DNA of 64,000 bases, taken from positions 4,041,001 to 4,105,000 of the forward strand of contig NZ_CP144906.1 of the NCBI RefSeq assembly GCF_036699995.1. Reading direction: 5' to 3'. The notes below the pieces were generated by a model. The model did no database searches, was not told the origin of the DNA, and worked only from the letters and a program-made list of their open reading frames with translations. The translations under genes were made by a program, and so were the position numbers. This document shows positions 36,436-46,530 of this stretch, one piece after another. This DNA comes from Clostridium beijerinckii (GTDB taxonomy: Bacteria > Bacillota > Clostridia > Clostridiales > Clostridiaceae). Each line of letters starts with the position of its first letter. Positions within the stretch are counted from its first letter, which is position 1.

Positions 36436-38237
36436 AATTTTTTCATCTCCTCTCTTCTCATAGCAGGAATGATAATTTTTATGGTTGTACCAAAATTGGG
36501 TTTACTCTGGATTTTAAGGTCATAATCATTTCCAAATATCAATTTTATTCGTTGATATACATTTTTTATACCTAAGTTATTTATTTTTTCATCGTCCACA
36601 GGATCATCCATTTCTTGAATGATATTTTCAACAATTTTTTCTTTGATCCCCACACCATTATCATAAACTGAAATTTCAATATTATTTCCAATATTTTTAC
36701 CTTCAATTTTTACAAGACAATTATTCTCTTTATCATTAAAACCGTGCATTATAGAATTCTCCACTATTGGTTGAAGCAACAATTTAGGTATCCCCATATC
36801 AAGTATTTCTTCAGAGATATCGATTATTACATCAATTCTATCACTAAATCTAAGCCTTTGGAGTTCAAGATACGTTGAAATATAGTCTATCTCATCTTCA
36901 ATTGTGACTATCTTTTCTTTAGTTTTAACATTCCATCTAAATAGGTTTCCTAATAAAGACAGCATATTAGAAATTTCCATATTTTTATCATGTTCAGCTC
37001 TCATTCTTATACATTCTAGTGTATTATATAAAAAATGTGGATTTATTTGTGACTGCAAAGCCACAAGTTCAGCTCCCTTCCTCCTGACTTCAGCATAATA
37101 TACTCTTTTTATATAAATATTAAGTTTATGACACATCTCATTAAATGCTATCCCAAGCTGATCAATTTCATCATTTCCCTTAATAGGAAACTCAATATTT
37201 AATTTTCCTGTCTCTACCCCTCTCATAAATTTTATGAGAGCTTTAATTCTTAGATTAAATAAGTTAAATATTAATATTGTACAAATTATTGTCAATATTA
37301 AGCTTATCAGTAGTATTGAAGACATTTTCATAATCAGTTCATTTAATTCAGACCACATAATATTCTTTGGAATTATATTTAAAACCTCCATGCCAGACAA
37401 GCCTACTTTCACTGAATTTGTTATATATGCCTCATTTATTTCACCTTCATTAAAATGTACATTGTTTATCTGTAAATTCTTATAATTTTGACCCACGATA
37501 TCTTCATTCGAGCTGTATAATATTTGTCCATCTCTGTTTTTTAGAATAAATTCTCCCTTTGTGTTTCCCTCAAACTCCTTATAACTTCTCTCAAAAGCTT
37601 CAATTGGTACATTCATAATATATACCCCAACAATATATTTTTGAGGAAATAAACTCGGATTATATATCTTTCCTATAAATGAAACCATTTTGTCATTTCT
37701 ATTATTAGAATATCTTGATGTATCATCAAAAATAATTTGCATATCTTCATCAGATGCTATCAGTCTTTTAATAATACTATCCTGAATGAATTTATAGCTT
37801 GGCATTATTGTTCTGCTCTTCAATGGTGAATCAGAATACACAACATTATTTTTTGTTATAAGAATAACATCAGTAATATCTTTATCAGATATACAAATAC
37901 CACGCATAAAATCGTTTATCACGTTTACAGTTTTTAAATCAAAAGCTTGGTCTGGAAATTTTTCAAGGTTCGAAAAAATTTCCCCTATATTTCTTTCTGA
38001 ATGCATTAAATTTGATAGGTTATATAGTCGTAAATATTCTTCTTCAGCATATAATTCAATTTTTTTTACCACTTCTCTATCTATTAGTACCTCTTTTTGC
38101 TGAAGTATACTAGAAAATTTAGATATGATTATATGCGCAGTAATAGATATAGAAATAATCACTATAACAGAATAGCCTATAGTCATTTTAAGAAAAAAAC
38201 TCATGTTTAAAAATTTCTTATATATTTTCTCTAACAT
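36420..38237 (-). CDS. YesM-type sensor histidine kinase, second
   Basis: A 605-residue sensor. Transmembrane helices at ~14-36 and ~300-325 enclose an external Cache-type domain; HAMP (~325-378) and the YesM-type kinase core follow, with the phospho-acceptor histidine in ALQSQINPHFLYNTLECIR. HATPase motifs are PIVENSIMHGF and DNGVGIKE. It controls the YesN-type regulator, whose gene overlaps its 3' end. Together with the other YesM protein (26679) it shows that each sugar cassette has a dedicated sensor, though the two operate from different gene orders. Confidence 0.92.
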   Translation of the reverse strand: MLEKIYKKFLNMSFFLKMTIGYSVIVIISISITAHIIISKFSSILQQKEVLIDREVVKKIELYAEEEYLRLYNLSNLMHSERNIGEIFSNLEKFPDQAFDLKTVNVINDFMRGICISDKDITDVILITKNNVVYSDSPLKSRTIMPSYKFIQDSIIKRLIASDEDMQIIFDDTSRYSNNRNDKMVSFIGKIYNPSLFPQKYIVGVYIMNVPIEAFERSYKEFEGNTKGEFILKNRDGQILYSSNEDIVGQNYKNLQINNVHFNEGEINEAYITNSVKVGLSGMEVLNIIPKNIMWSELNELIMKMSSILLISLILTIICTILIFNLFNLRIKALIKFMRGVETGKLNIEFPIKGNDEIDQLGIAFNEMCHKLNIYIKRVYYAEVRRKGAELVALQSQINPHFLYNTLECIRMRAEHDKNMEISNMLSLLGNLFRWNVKTKEKIVTIEDEIDYISTYLELQRLRFSDRIDVIIDISEEILDMGIPKLLLQPIVENSIMHGFNDKENNCLVKIEGKNIGNNIEISVYDNGVGIKEKIVENIIQEMDDPVDDEKINNLGIKNVYQRIKLIFGNDYDLKIQSKPNFGTTIKIIIPAMRREEMKKLCMES

Positions 38238-38596
38238 AACATATCTCCATAATTAGCTTTTCACCATATTTTTATATCTTAAATATTCTTTATAGTTTCC
38301 TATATTTTAATGATCTCTAACTTATTTTCTAATTCCTATCTTAGTATCTATACTTAAATTAATAGCGCGCAATTCCTATTCCTAAGAAATGCGCTCTATT
38401 CGTATTTTTTATATTCAATTATTAGTAATATATATTGCAATAATAAATTTACATTTCAAATTTTAGTAGGCTAAGATCTCAATTAAGGCAAAATGTAGAA
38501 ACTCAATTTCAACATATATAAAGAATTGTAATTAATCAATTATAGAAATGTACTTGATAATTTTCTTCTACATAAGATTCTATCAAGCATGCACTA
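38238..38596. other. intergenic region with one imperfect hairpin
   Basis: A hairpin with arms 38361-38377 and 38384-38400 (14 of 17 positions pair, core GCGC) lies about 200 bases beyond the epimerase stop and 125 bases before the YesM start. It could end the upstream transcript, but no U-tract follows. No gene is visible. Confidence 0.45.
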
Positions 38597-39475
38597 CTAT
38601 TCCTCAATAGATATCTTATAACTACACTCAAATACTTTATCAGTTGATAGTGAGATTGTACCCTCTTTATCCCTAAATTCACCTGCAAAATCTTCATAAT
38701 CAGCATGTCCAAACCATGGTTCTATACATAGAAATGGTGCACCAGTTTCAGGTGCCCAAATACCTAAGTGTGGAAATCCTTTAAATTCTATACTTAAAGA
38801 CTTATCGTGATTTTTTGATTTCAATGATATCTTATCAGATTTTATATCATCAAATACTAATACTCCATCTTTAAAGAGTTCGCTGGAAAGTGGTAATGTA
38901 TCAGTATCTCTAAGACATTCTATCCTTTTACGAGAAAGATATGTATCCTTAGTTACCTCAATAATAGAACTTGTCTCTTTTTTATTAAATTGTAGATAAC
39001 ACTCCTCTAATTCTTCACATTTCTCTATAGGACACATAAATGCTGGATGAGCGCCAATTGAGAATACTATCTCCCTGTCATCTAAATTTATTACTTTATA
39101 TGTGACTATAATAGAATTTTCTTCTAATGTATATGTTACAAATAAAGAAAACCTATAAGGATAAATCTTTAATGTGTCCTCTGAGTAATTTAATCCAAAA
39201 GTTAGTGAATTATTACTTTCTATTAATAAGGTAAATTCAGATATTCTAGCAAGTCCATGTGCGGGCATTTCATATTGAATTCCATCAACTTTAAGTTTAG
39301 AATCCACCACCTTCCCAACTATAGGAAACAAATGTGGTGCATGATATTTCCAGTACTTCGCATCTCCATTCCAAAGATATTCTGTGCCTTCTTTTTGTCC
39401 TGTTATCGAATGTAACTCTGCACCATGAGTACTTGCTGTGATTTTTATTTTTGAATTTTCTATCGAGTAAATCAT
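38597..39475 (-). CDS. LacX-type aldose 1-epimerase-family protein
   Basis: About 292 residues of the galactose-mutarotase-like superfamily, LacX branch. Segments visible: MIYSIENSKIKITASTHGAE, then EYLWNGDAKYWKYHAPHLFP (the conserved W-N-G-x-x-x-x-W-x-x-x-x-P-x-L-F-P core), MPAHGLAR, and the catalytic-type GAHPAF and CIEPWFGHAD. Such proteins act on the anomeric form of hexoses or hexose phosphates; LacX accompanies the tagatose 6-phosphate pathway in streptococci. The ATG at 39475 is chosen since AAAGGATGAG precedes it; the frame extends 24 codons further through an (AT)10 tract with no ribosome site. It is separated from the kinase gene by a terminator. Confidence 0.85.
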   Translation of the reverse strand: MIYSIENSKIKITASTHGAELHSITGQKEGTEYLWNGDAKYWKYHAPHLFPIVGKVVDSKLKVDGIQYEMPAHGLARISEFTLLIESNNSLTFGLNYSEDTLKIYPYRFSLFVTYTLEENSIIVTYKVINLDDREIVFSIGAHPAFMCPIEKCEELEECYLQFNKKETSSIIEVTKDTYLSRKRIECLRDTDTLPLSSELFKDGVLVFDDIKSDKISLKSKNHDKSLSIEFKGFPHLGIWAPETGAPFLCIEPWFGHADYEDFAGEFRDKEGTISLSTDKVFECSYKISIEE

Positions 39476-39508
39476 ATAACTCATCCTTTCATAGATATTA
39501 AATTTATG

Positions 39509-39528
39509 ATATATATATATATATATAT
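39509..39528. repeat. (AT)10 dinucleotide tract
   Basis: Twenty bases of perfect AT repeats, 34 bases upstream of the epimerase start. Length variation here could alter promoter spacing or leader length. Confidence 0.8.
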
Positions 39529-39626
39529 GTTGCAATGCACAATTCACAATTACAGCTAAAATTCTTACAATATTTTTAGAATTATGATGAAGAATTATTT
39601 TTGCAATATATATTTAGTAAAAATTA

Positions 39627-39660
39627 TGAGAGTTAGGTTATTAATTCTCCCTAACTCTCA
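39627..39660 (-). terminator. terminator of the aldolase/kinase operon
   Basis: Perfect 11-bp arms TGAGAGTTAGG (39627-39637) and CCTAACTCTCA (39650-39660); on the minus strand TAATTTTTAC follows. Located 45 bases past the kinase stop. Confidence 0.8.
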
Positions 39661-39704
39661 CATTTATATATTAACTTAAGGGGGATATCATACGTAGGAC
39701 TTAT

Positions 39705-40631
39705 CTAAATTTCTTCAACTGTTACCTTATTGAAAAGTTCGTTTACTATAGATTCACTTACAAATCCTGTTTCTTTTTCCATAGCATTTGCTGTTCCACA
39801 AGCTGAAGCAAATTTCAAAGTATCTTTGATATCATAATTTCTTTGCAGCGCTACTGCTATTCCTGCAACATAAGAATCGCCTGAGCCTACAGGATTTACA
39901 GCTTCAATTTTGGGCACATTTACTTTATAATACTTTCCTTCAAATCCAGCTATTGAACCGTCTTTTCCTAAGGATATAGCTACAAGTGATATTCCTTTAG
40001 CTTGGAATTCCTTTATTTCTCTTATAGCATCTTCTACGGATTTAATTTTTCTTCCAGTTAGCGCTTCTATTTCATCCTTATTAGGTTTAATAAAGTATGG
40101 TTTTCCTTCAATACCTTCTCTTAAAAGATCACCACTTGTATCTAATAAAAATTTCTTACCTTGAGAATTAGCCATCTCCACTAATTTCCTATAGAAAATC
40201 TTAGGTACATTTTTAGGAACACTTCCAGAGGCTACAACAACACTAGCTTTCTCAATTAAGTCTATATATTTATCTAAGAAATTTTGTTGTTCAATTTCAC
40301 TTACTTCTGGTCCTGGTTCGAGTATTTCTGTCTGAACATTATCATCAGTAATAAATGCTAAACAAGATCTAGTTTCTCCACTTATTTTTACAAAATCTTG
40401 CTTTATCCCGTATTTCTTAAGACTTTCTTCTATAAACTCACCAGATTTACCTCCAAGTAAACCTGTTGCTATACAATCTTCTTTTAAGATAGTTGCTACA
40501 TTAGCTACATGTAAGCCCTTTCCTCCTGGTGTATTTTCTACATACCTTGCCCTCATTACTTGTCCTTTTTTTATATCATCTATTTCATATCTCTTATCTA
40601 CAGAGGCATTAAGGTTTATAACTAATATCAT
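39705..40631 (-). CDS. 1-phosphofructokinase / tagatose-6-phosphate kinase (PfkB family)
   Basis: A 308-residue PfkB-family sugar kinase. Substrate-side motif TPGGKGLHVANVA at ~33-45; C-terminal signature NPVGSGDSYVAGIAVAL near residue 245, with the catalytic Asp of GSGDS. FruK and LacC proteins share this architecture, so fructose 1-phosphate and tagatose 6-phosphate are both possible substrates. The partner gene (GatY/KbaY-type aldolase, 51 bases upstream, same transcript) and the LacX-type neighbour favour tagatose 6-phosphate to tagatose 1,6-bisphosphate. GGAGGAG lies about 8 bases before the ATG. Confidence 0.88.
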   Translation of the reverse strand: MILVINLNASVDKRYEIDDIKKGQVMRARYVENTPGGKGLHVANVATILKEDCIATGLLGGKSGEFIEESLKKYGIKQDFVKISGETRSCLAFITDDNVQTEILEPGPEVSEIEQQNFLDKYIDLIEKASVVVASGSVPKNVPKIFYRKLVEMANSQGKKFLLDTSGDLLREGIEGKPYFIKPNKDEIEALTGRKIKSVEDAIREIKEFQAKGISLVAISLGKDGSIAGFEGKYYKVNVPKIEAVNPVGSGDSYVAGIAVALQRNYDIKDTLKFASACGTANAMEKETGFVSESIVNELFNKVTVEEI

Positions 40632-40682
40632 CTTTTTTCTCCTCCATCTTGTATTAATTTTCTATCTCTTATAAAACAGAAA

Positions 40683-41579
<897 letters not shown>

Positions 41580-41659
41580 TTAATATTTCTAATTTACATT
41601 TAAAGATTACATAATGGCTTTAAATTTCTAAGCGTTTTTTCTTATTTAACTTTATAAAA

Positions 41660-41673
41660 GCGAAACGTTTAGC
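41660..41673. promoter_or_regulatory. LacI-type operator upstream of the aldolase gene
   Basis: GCGAAACGTTTAGC, a near-palindrome centred on ACGT and one of four matching sites in this locus (the others at 49377, 54792 and 55871). Confidence 0.7.
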
Positions 41674-41831
41674 TTTAATGGTAAATTATATGTTTTTTTC
41701 ATTATATATCAAAAACTTATTGCTTTCAAGTATAATTTAATATCTTTCCTAAATATTAAAAATGTATTTTTTATGTCTAAATTTACCTTTCTTGCAATAA
41801 AATTATGATTATTAAATACATCTTTCTATTT

Positions 41832-43526
41832 CTAAATTTTTAAACTAAATCTATCCAATTGCTCTTTTAATAGTTGTGATTGAGATGCTAACTCTTGGAT
41901 TTCTGCTGCAACTTTTTGAGATGTATTTGAATTCATCTGAGCCACAGTAGATATTCTATCTAACCCACTAGTAATTTCACTTATTTCTAAGGTTTGATTC
42001 TCAGAAGATATTGAAATTTCTTTAACTAAATTAGTTGTTTGTTCAATATTTGTGACTATATTTTTTAATGATTCAACGGTTTCTTGTGCTAAATTAGTTT
42101 CTTCATCCACAGCCTTTATGGATTTTCTAATTATTTGTGTTGTATTTTTAACTGCTTCTGAAGATTTTTCTGCTAATATCTTAACTTCATTTGCAACAAC
42201 CGCAAAACCTTTACCTGCTTCACCTGCTCTTGCGGCTTCTATCGCGGCATTTAATGCAAGAAGATTTGTTTGTTTTGAAATATCCTCAATAGTATTTATT
42301 ATATTAGCTATTTCTCTAGATGATTCATTCACTTCTTCCATTGACCTCATTAGTATATTCATTCTCTTACTACCTTCAGCCACTATCTCTTTAGTCGTAC
42401 TAGAAAAATTATTTGCTTGCTCTGCATTTTGTTCATTTTTTCTTGCTTTATTTAATATTTCATTAAAGCTAAAAGCTAATTTTTCTATAACATTGGCTTG
42501 TTCTATAGAACCTTCTGAAAGAGTTTGAGTCGTTAATGCAATGCTCATAGAAGTACTTGCAACCAAATTGACAGCAGTGTTGATATTATTAAAAATATCA
42601 TTTAACTTGTAAATAATTTTTTCTAATGAATCTCTCATTGGTATAAAATCACCTTTATATTCCATTTCAATATCAATATCTAATTTTCCATCTGATATAT
42701 TTTCTAAAATCGAAGATAAATCTATTATATATGATTTTAGTGTTTTCACAGTTTCATTTAAATTTTTAACCATAATTCCAAGTTCATCTTCTGACACAAA
42801 AGTATCATCATCTTTCAGATTTCCTTGAGATATATCCGCGGATATCTTCATAACATGATATATACCTTTAATTATAATTTCTTGCATTATTTTAGCTACT
42901 AAAATTGCTGTTCCAAGTATGAATATTATCATTAATATATCTATTATGAAAACCACATTTTTATATTGGTTCGTTTGACTAACAAATTCGCTTGCTGTTT
43001 CCTCTGAAATCTTTGAAATATTAGTTAAGCAATCTAAAGCACCATCAATATTTTGCTTGTATGTACCTTTCATCATGCTTATTGCCTGATTATTGTTTTT
43101 TTCTAGAAGAGCTTCACTTATCTTATCCCTATATGCTTGTGAGGCACTCATATATACTTCAAATGAATCTATTAACTTCTTTTGCTCAGAAAACAAATTT
43201 CTGAGACTCTCTACTTTTTCCTCAATTTTTTCAGCTTCATAATTGGCATTTGCAACATTATCTTTTATCTTTTGCGGATCTGTTTCTAACATAGCCTCAT
43301 ACATATTTTTATCCATCATCATAAAGTCATTTCTCATATCCCATATCATGTTAGTGACATTATAAGGTCCATTATATAAAGTGTTAGTTTTATTTGCTAC
43401 ACTTCTCAAACTTATCAATGTTGTGATGACGCAAAGAATTGTTAGTGCAATAATCAATGAGAATCCTATCCCTATTTTTCTTTTAATAGGGTAATTCTCT
43501 AATTTTGATTTAAATATCTTATACAT
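41832..43526 (-). CDS. Methyl-accepting chemotaxis protein with four-helix-bundle sensor
   Basis: About 564 residues. A transmembrane helix at ~22-44 and another at ~190-212 flank an external four-helix-bundle (4HB-type) sensor. HAMP follows, then the signalling domain with the tip [25 protein letters not shown]. Receptors with such sensors (for example Trg and Tar in E. coli) can bind a loaded periplasmic sugar-binding protein. Here the next gene upstream (43854) encodes a ribose-type binding protein, so taxis toward the same sugar is a reasonable inference. The ATG at 43526 is preferred to a TTG three codons earlier, given GAGGAG 11 bases upstream. Confidence 0.9.
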   Translation of the reverse strand: MYKIFKSKLENYPIKRKIGIGFSLIIALTILCVITTLISLRSVANKTNTLYNGPYNVTNMIWDMRNDFMMMDKNMYEAMLETDPQKIKDNVANANYEAEKIEEKVESLRNLFSEQKKLIDSFEVYMSASQAYRDKISEALLEKNNNQAISMMKGTYKQNIDGALDCLTNISKISEETASEFVSQTNQYKNVVFIIDILMIIFILGTAILVAKIMQEIIIKGIYHVMKISADISQGNLKDDDTFVSEDELGIMVKNLNETVKTLKSYIIDLSSILENISDGKLDIDIEMEYKGDFIPMRDSLEKIIYKLNDIFNNINTAVNLVASTSMSIALTTQTLSEGSIEQANVIEKLAFSFNEILNKARKNEQNAEQANNFSSTTKEIVAEGSKRMNILMRSMEEVNESSREIANIINTIEDISKQTNLLALNAAIEAARAGEAGKGFAVVANEVKILAEKSSEAVKNTTQIIRKSIKAVDEETNLAQETVESLKNIVTNIEQTTNLVKEISISSENQTLEISEITSGLDRISTVAQMNSNTSQKVAAEIQELASQSQLLKEQLDRFSLKI

Positions 43527-43677
43527 TTGAATCAACGCTCCTCACAATAAGTTAAAATTGTTATCGGTGATAACATTATAATTTATCAGTGATTTCCTAA
43601 AAAACAGTTTTAATGCAAGGTTATTCTTATAAATTTAAAATTCATATTTATTTGATTTAGATGCGAATAGTAAATTT

Positions 43678-43752
43678 ATAGTCTGTGAGCACTTGAAGTT
43701 TGATAAAACTTTGCGTTTATATCTTTATTATAATGAGTTACTCACAGACTAT
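43678..43752 (-). terminator. long hairpin after the CUT2 binding-protein gene
   Basis: Perfect 12-bp arms ATAGTCTGTGAG (43678-43689) and CTCACAGACTAT (43741-43752) enclose a second small hairpin (AAGTTT with AAAACTT). It lies 100 bases beyond the stop at 43854 and probably separates that gene from the chemoreceptor gene. The rest of 43527-43853 is empty. Confidence 0.6.
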
Positions 43753-43853
43753 TTTAAATATCTTTTTTGTATTTCACTAAAGCAGATTTCAAAATATTTT
43801 TATTAATTTCGCTGCAATGACTTCTAAAATATATTTTATTTACCGATTTTATA

Positions 43854-44852
43854 CTACTTTAATGGATATAAAACTTTTTGTGATTCATCATCATTAAAGT
43901 TTTCTGGTGTTACAATTACACAACCTGTGTCAACATTCTTTTCAATTTTTTCTCCATTTAAGCTTTTCATAATATTTTCTACGGCATCATATCCCATTGT
44001 ATATGGTTTTTGAACGGCTGTAGCTTTTATAGTCTTATCTTGTAATAAAGGAATAACATCATCTGATGAATCAAATCCAACTACAATAGCTTTTGAATTT
44101 GTTTCTTTAACTCCTCTTGCAACACCAACTAATGATTGTTCATTAGCTCCATAGATTGCTGTTATATCTGGATGTGCTGTCACTATATCTTGAGTAAGTG
44201 TCAATGCTTTAGCCTTATCACTATCGCAATATACTGTTTGAACAATTTCCATACCTGAGAATTCACTAATAGCTTTTTTAAATCCTTTTTCTCTTGCTAT
44301 TGCTGACCCAGCTCCAGGACTAAAACTTACTATTGCAACTTTTCCTTTTCCGCCAGTTAATTCTCCAAGTTTTTTACCAACTTGATAAGAAGCTTGTTCG
44401 TTATCTGTTGTTGCATATGATAAGTAATCTTGAACATCACATGCTGAATCTATTAAAGCTAATGGAATTTTAGCATCTATTAATTTTTGTGCTGCTGGTG
44501 CTACTGCCTTTGAATCTGAAGCTGCCAATACAACTCCATCTGGTTTTTGGCTTACTGCATTTTCAACAAGAGTAACTTGTCCATTAATATCAGATTCCCC
44601 ACCTGGTGCTCCAACAAAATCTATGCTAGCTCCATATTTTTTAGCTGCCTCTTCTGCTCCTTTTTTAACCGTTTGCCAATATGGTGATTCTACAGTCTTA
44701 ACTACTACTGTTATTTTCTTATTTCCCCCATTACTACTTCCACCATTACTTGCTTGATTTGATGATGTACCTCTTCCACACCCCATTACAGCAACACTTG
44801 AAACCATTGCTAATGCAAGAATTAAAGCTAATTTTTTCGTTCTTAATTTCAT
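43854..44852 (-). CDS. CUT2 (ribose/galactose-type) sugar-binding lipoprotein
   Basis: A 332-residue type I periplasmic binding protein. Lipoprotein signal with lipobox AVMGC at residue ~25, glycine/asparagine-rich linker, then KKITVVVKTVESPYWQTVKKGAEEAAKKYG, DGVVLAASDSKAVAPAAQKLIDAKIPLALIDSA, and the hinge-region VVGFDSSDDVIPLLQDKTIKATAVQKPYTMGY. This is the RbsB-like family that serves monosaccharides. It belongs to the permease and ATPase encoded at 46849-49344, from which an IS110 element now separates it. GAGGGAG lies 8 bases before the ATG. A leader able to form two mutually exclusive stems lies upstream (44879-44947). Confidence 0.92.
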   Translation of the reverse strand: MKLRTKKLALILALAMVSSVAVMGCGRGTSSNQASNGGSSNGGNKKITVVVKTVESPYWQTVKKGAEEAAKKYGASIDFVGAPGGESDINGQVTLVENAVSQKPDGVVLAASDSKAVAPAAQKLIDAKIPLALIDSACDVQDYLSYATTDNEQASYQVGKKLGELTGGKGKVAIVSFSPGAGSAIAREKGFKKAISEFSGMEIVQTVYCDSDKAKALTLTQDIVTAHPDITAIYGANEQSLVGVARGVKETNSKAIVVGFDSSDDVIPLLQDKTIKATAVQKPYTMGYDAVENIMKSLNGEKIEKNVDTGCVIVTPENFNDDESQKVLYPLK

Positions 44853-44878
44853 AATAATTCTCCCTCGTATAATAAATT

Positions 44879-44947
44879 TTGTAGTTAGTTTTTAATCAAT
44901 TTCCAGTATCTTAACTAACTACAAACTCCTAAAGATAACTGGAAATT
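44879..44947 (-). promoter_or_regulatory. leader with two mutually exclusive stems
   Basis: Stem 1 pairs 44932-44947 with 44898-44912 (15 bp with one bulge). Stem 2 pairs 44913-44924 with 44879-44890 (12 bp perfect, AACTAACTACAA). The arms interleave, so only one hairpin can form fully; the linkers look too short for a complete pseudoknot. It lies 27 bases upstream of the binding-protein start codon, on the transcribed strand. Confidence 0.45.
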
Positions 44948-45000
44948 ATAAGAACAGTATAGAATTGCTTCTAACCGTCAATATTTATAATGAAGAATTG

Positions 45001-45175
45001 GCGTAGGGCTATTCGGTTTCTCCTTGTTGGCCACCTCGGTGGTACTTCTTATAAAGAGTGTTTCCCTACTTGTATTGTTAACTTCTAACCCAGTCGTTGT
45101 TCGGGTTATTAATCGATTAGCGTAGCAACTAATCCCAAAAGATTAATAGCTTAGTTCTTATTAGTGCGAGGGTGT
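45001..45175 (+). ncRNA. candidate bridge RNA of the IS110 element
   Basis: The region upstream of the transposase folds into successive hairpins. GTAGGG (45003-45008) pairs with CCCTAC (45064-45069) and encloses CCAC-CTCG-GTGG (45031-45042). TAACCC (45086-45091) pairs with GGGTTA (45103-45108). ATTAATC (45108-45114) pairs with GATTAAT (45141-45147) and encloses GATTAG/CTAATC (45115-45134). CTTATAA (45048-45054) matches the right junction (46549-46555), and CTTCTAACC (45082-45090) matches the left junction (44968-44976); both matches begin with the proposed CT core. This is the position and layout of IS110 bridge RNAs. Exact RNA ends are not determined. Confidence 0.6.
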
Positions 45176-45246
45176 TGATGCATTACAAATTAGGGGTAAT
45201 CCTATGCCAGTTCTTTTTTCTATTTTAAATGAAAGGTGGTGATACC

Positions 45247-46530
45247 ATGAATAACGCTTTAACAACTACCTTATTCATTGGTATAGATGTTAGTTCAAAA
45301 TCCAATTATGTCTTTGCTTTAGATTTCTTTGGTAAAAAACTATTATCATTTCAAGTAAATAACAACCTTCCAGGTTCGGAAGAAATAGTCTCTACTATTT
45401 TATCTTGCCTTAAAGAAAACAACCTAACACACCTAACAATAGCTATGGAATCAACCTCATTTTATAGCTGGCATTTAGCCAATACATTAGCTACTCACGA
45501 GGCTTTGGTATGGTTTAAACCTAAAGTTCACTGCATGAACCCAAGAGTGATTTGTGCATATAAGAAATCTTTTATTGATATGGATAAGACCGATCCAAAG
45601 GATGCATTTGTTATCGCTGACTTTGCAAGAGTTGGTAAAATAACTACTGCTCCATGGAATGGTGCTCAATATATAGCATTACAAAGACTTACTAGATGCA
45701 GACTTCATCTTATGGAAAATATAAGCCGTGAAAAGTCTTATATTTTATCAAATATCTTTTTAAAATTTAGTGAGCTAGCTGTACTTGATAAAAGTGAAAA
45801 TCCTTTTTCAAATACATTTGGAGCTACATCATTAGCTGTTTTAACAGAATACATGTCTACCGAAGAGCTTGCTAATGCAAGTATCGAAGATTTAGTTGCA
45901 TTTTTAGTTGAGAAAAGTAAAAACAGATTCTCAAATCCAGAAGCTACTGCCAAGTTGCTTCAAAAAGCTGCTAGAGATTCTTATCGGTTAGACAAAGCTT
46001 TGTATGATCCTTTAAATGCGACTATTGCAGCTTCTCTAAACTGTATTAAAGCTTTAGAGAAAGAGGTTAAAGGATTAGATAAAGCTATTGAAAAAGCTAT
46101 TAAAAGAATCGATAATCATGAATTTCAATGCCTATTATCAATTCCAGGCATTGGTCCTGTATTGACAGCTGGAATAATATCCGAAATTGGTGATATAGCC
46201 AAATTTAATAATCAAGGTTGCGTAGCTAAATATGCTGGTTTAACTTGGAGAAAGAAACAATCAGGCAATTTTACTGCTGACAATACCTTTCTAACTAAAA
46301 CGGGTAATAAATATTTAAGATACTATTTATTAGAAGCTGCCGCTAGCGTCGTTAGACATAGTGATGAATACCGTGATTATTATCATAAAAAATATGATGA
46401 AGCCTTAGTACATAAACACAAAAGAGCACTTGCACTAACTGGACGTAAACTTGTAAGATTGATTTTTGCTTTGCTACACAATAATCAACTTTATACCTCT
46501 AAAGAGGTAGTTGGAAAAGCTATAATTTAA
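45247..46530 (+). CDS. IS110-family transposase
   Basis: About 427 residues. The N-terminal RuvC-like DEDD domain has D14 in LFIGIDVSSKS, E68 in IAMESTSFYSW, and D116/D119 in DKTDPKDAF, spaced as in IS110 recombinases. A coiled middle follows, and the C-terminal Tnp domain contains LLSIPGIGPVLTAGIISEIG and KYAGLTWRKKQSGNFTAD, where the serine of QSG is the candidate catalytic serine, then LTKTGNKYLRYYLLEAA. It catalyses RNA-guided recombination without a free double-strand break in the related IS621. The ATG at 45247 is chosen because AAAGGTGG lies 7-8 bases before it; an earlier ATG overlaps that site. The frame is intact. Confidence 0.93.
   Translation: MNNALTTTLFIGIDVSSKSNYVFALDFFGKKLLSFQVNNNLPGSEEIVSTILSCLKENNLTHLTIAMESTSFYSWHLANTLATHEALVWFKPKVHCMNPRVICAYKKSFIDMDKTDPKDAFVIADFARVGKITTAPWNGAQYIALQRLTRCRLHLMENISREKSYILSNIFLKFSELAVLDKSENPFSNTFGATSLAVLTEYMSTEELANASIEDLVAFLVEKSKNRFSNPEATAKLLQKAARDSYRLDKALYDPLNATIAASLNCIKALEKEVKGLDKAIEKAIKRIDNHEFQCLLSIPGIGPVLTAGIISEIGDIAKFNNQGCVAKYAGLTWRKKQSGNFTADNTFLTKTGNKYLRYYLLEAAASVVRHSDEYRDYYHKKYDEALVHKHKRALALTGRKLVRLIFALLHNNQLYTSKEVVGKAII

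Noticed and set aside
42052..42528. 158-codon plus-strand frame
   Set aside because: Antisense to the conserved signalling domain of the chemoreceptor at 41832-43526; a compositional shadow.
44879..44947. full H-type pseudoknot from the two interleaved stems
   Set aside because: The connecting linkers (about 7 bases) are too short to span a 12-15 bp helix, so alternative hairpins are more likely than a complete pseudoknot.
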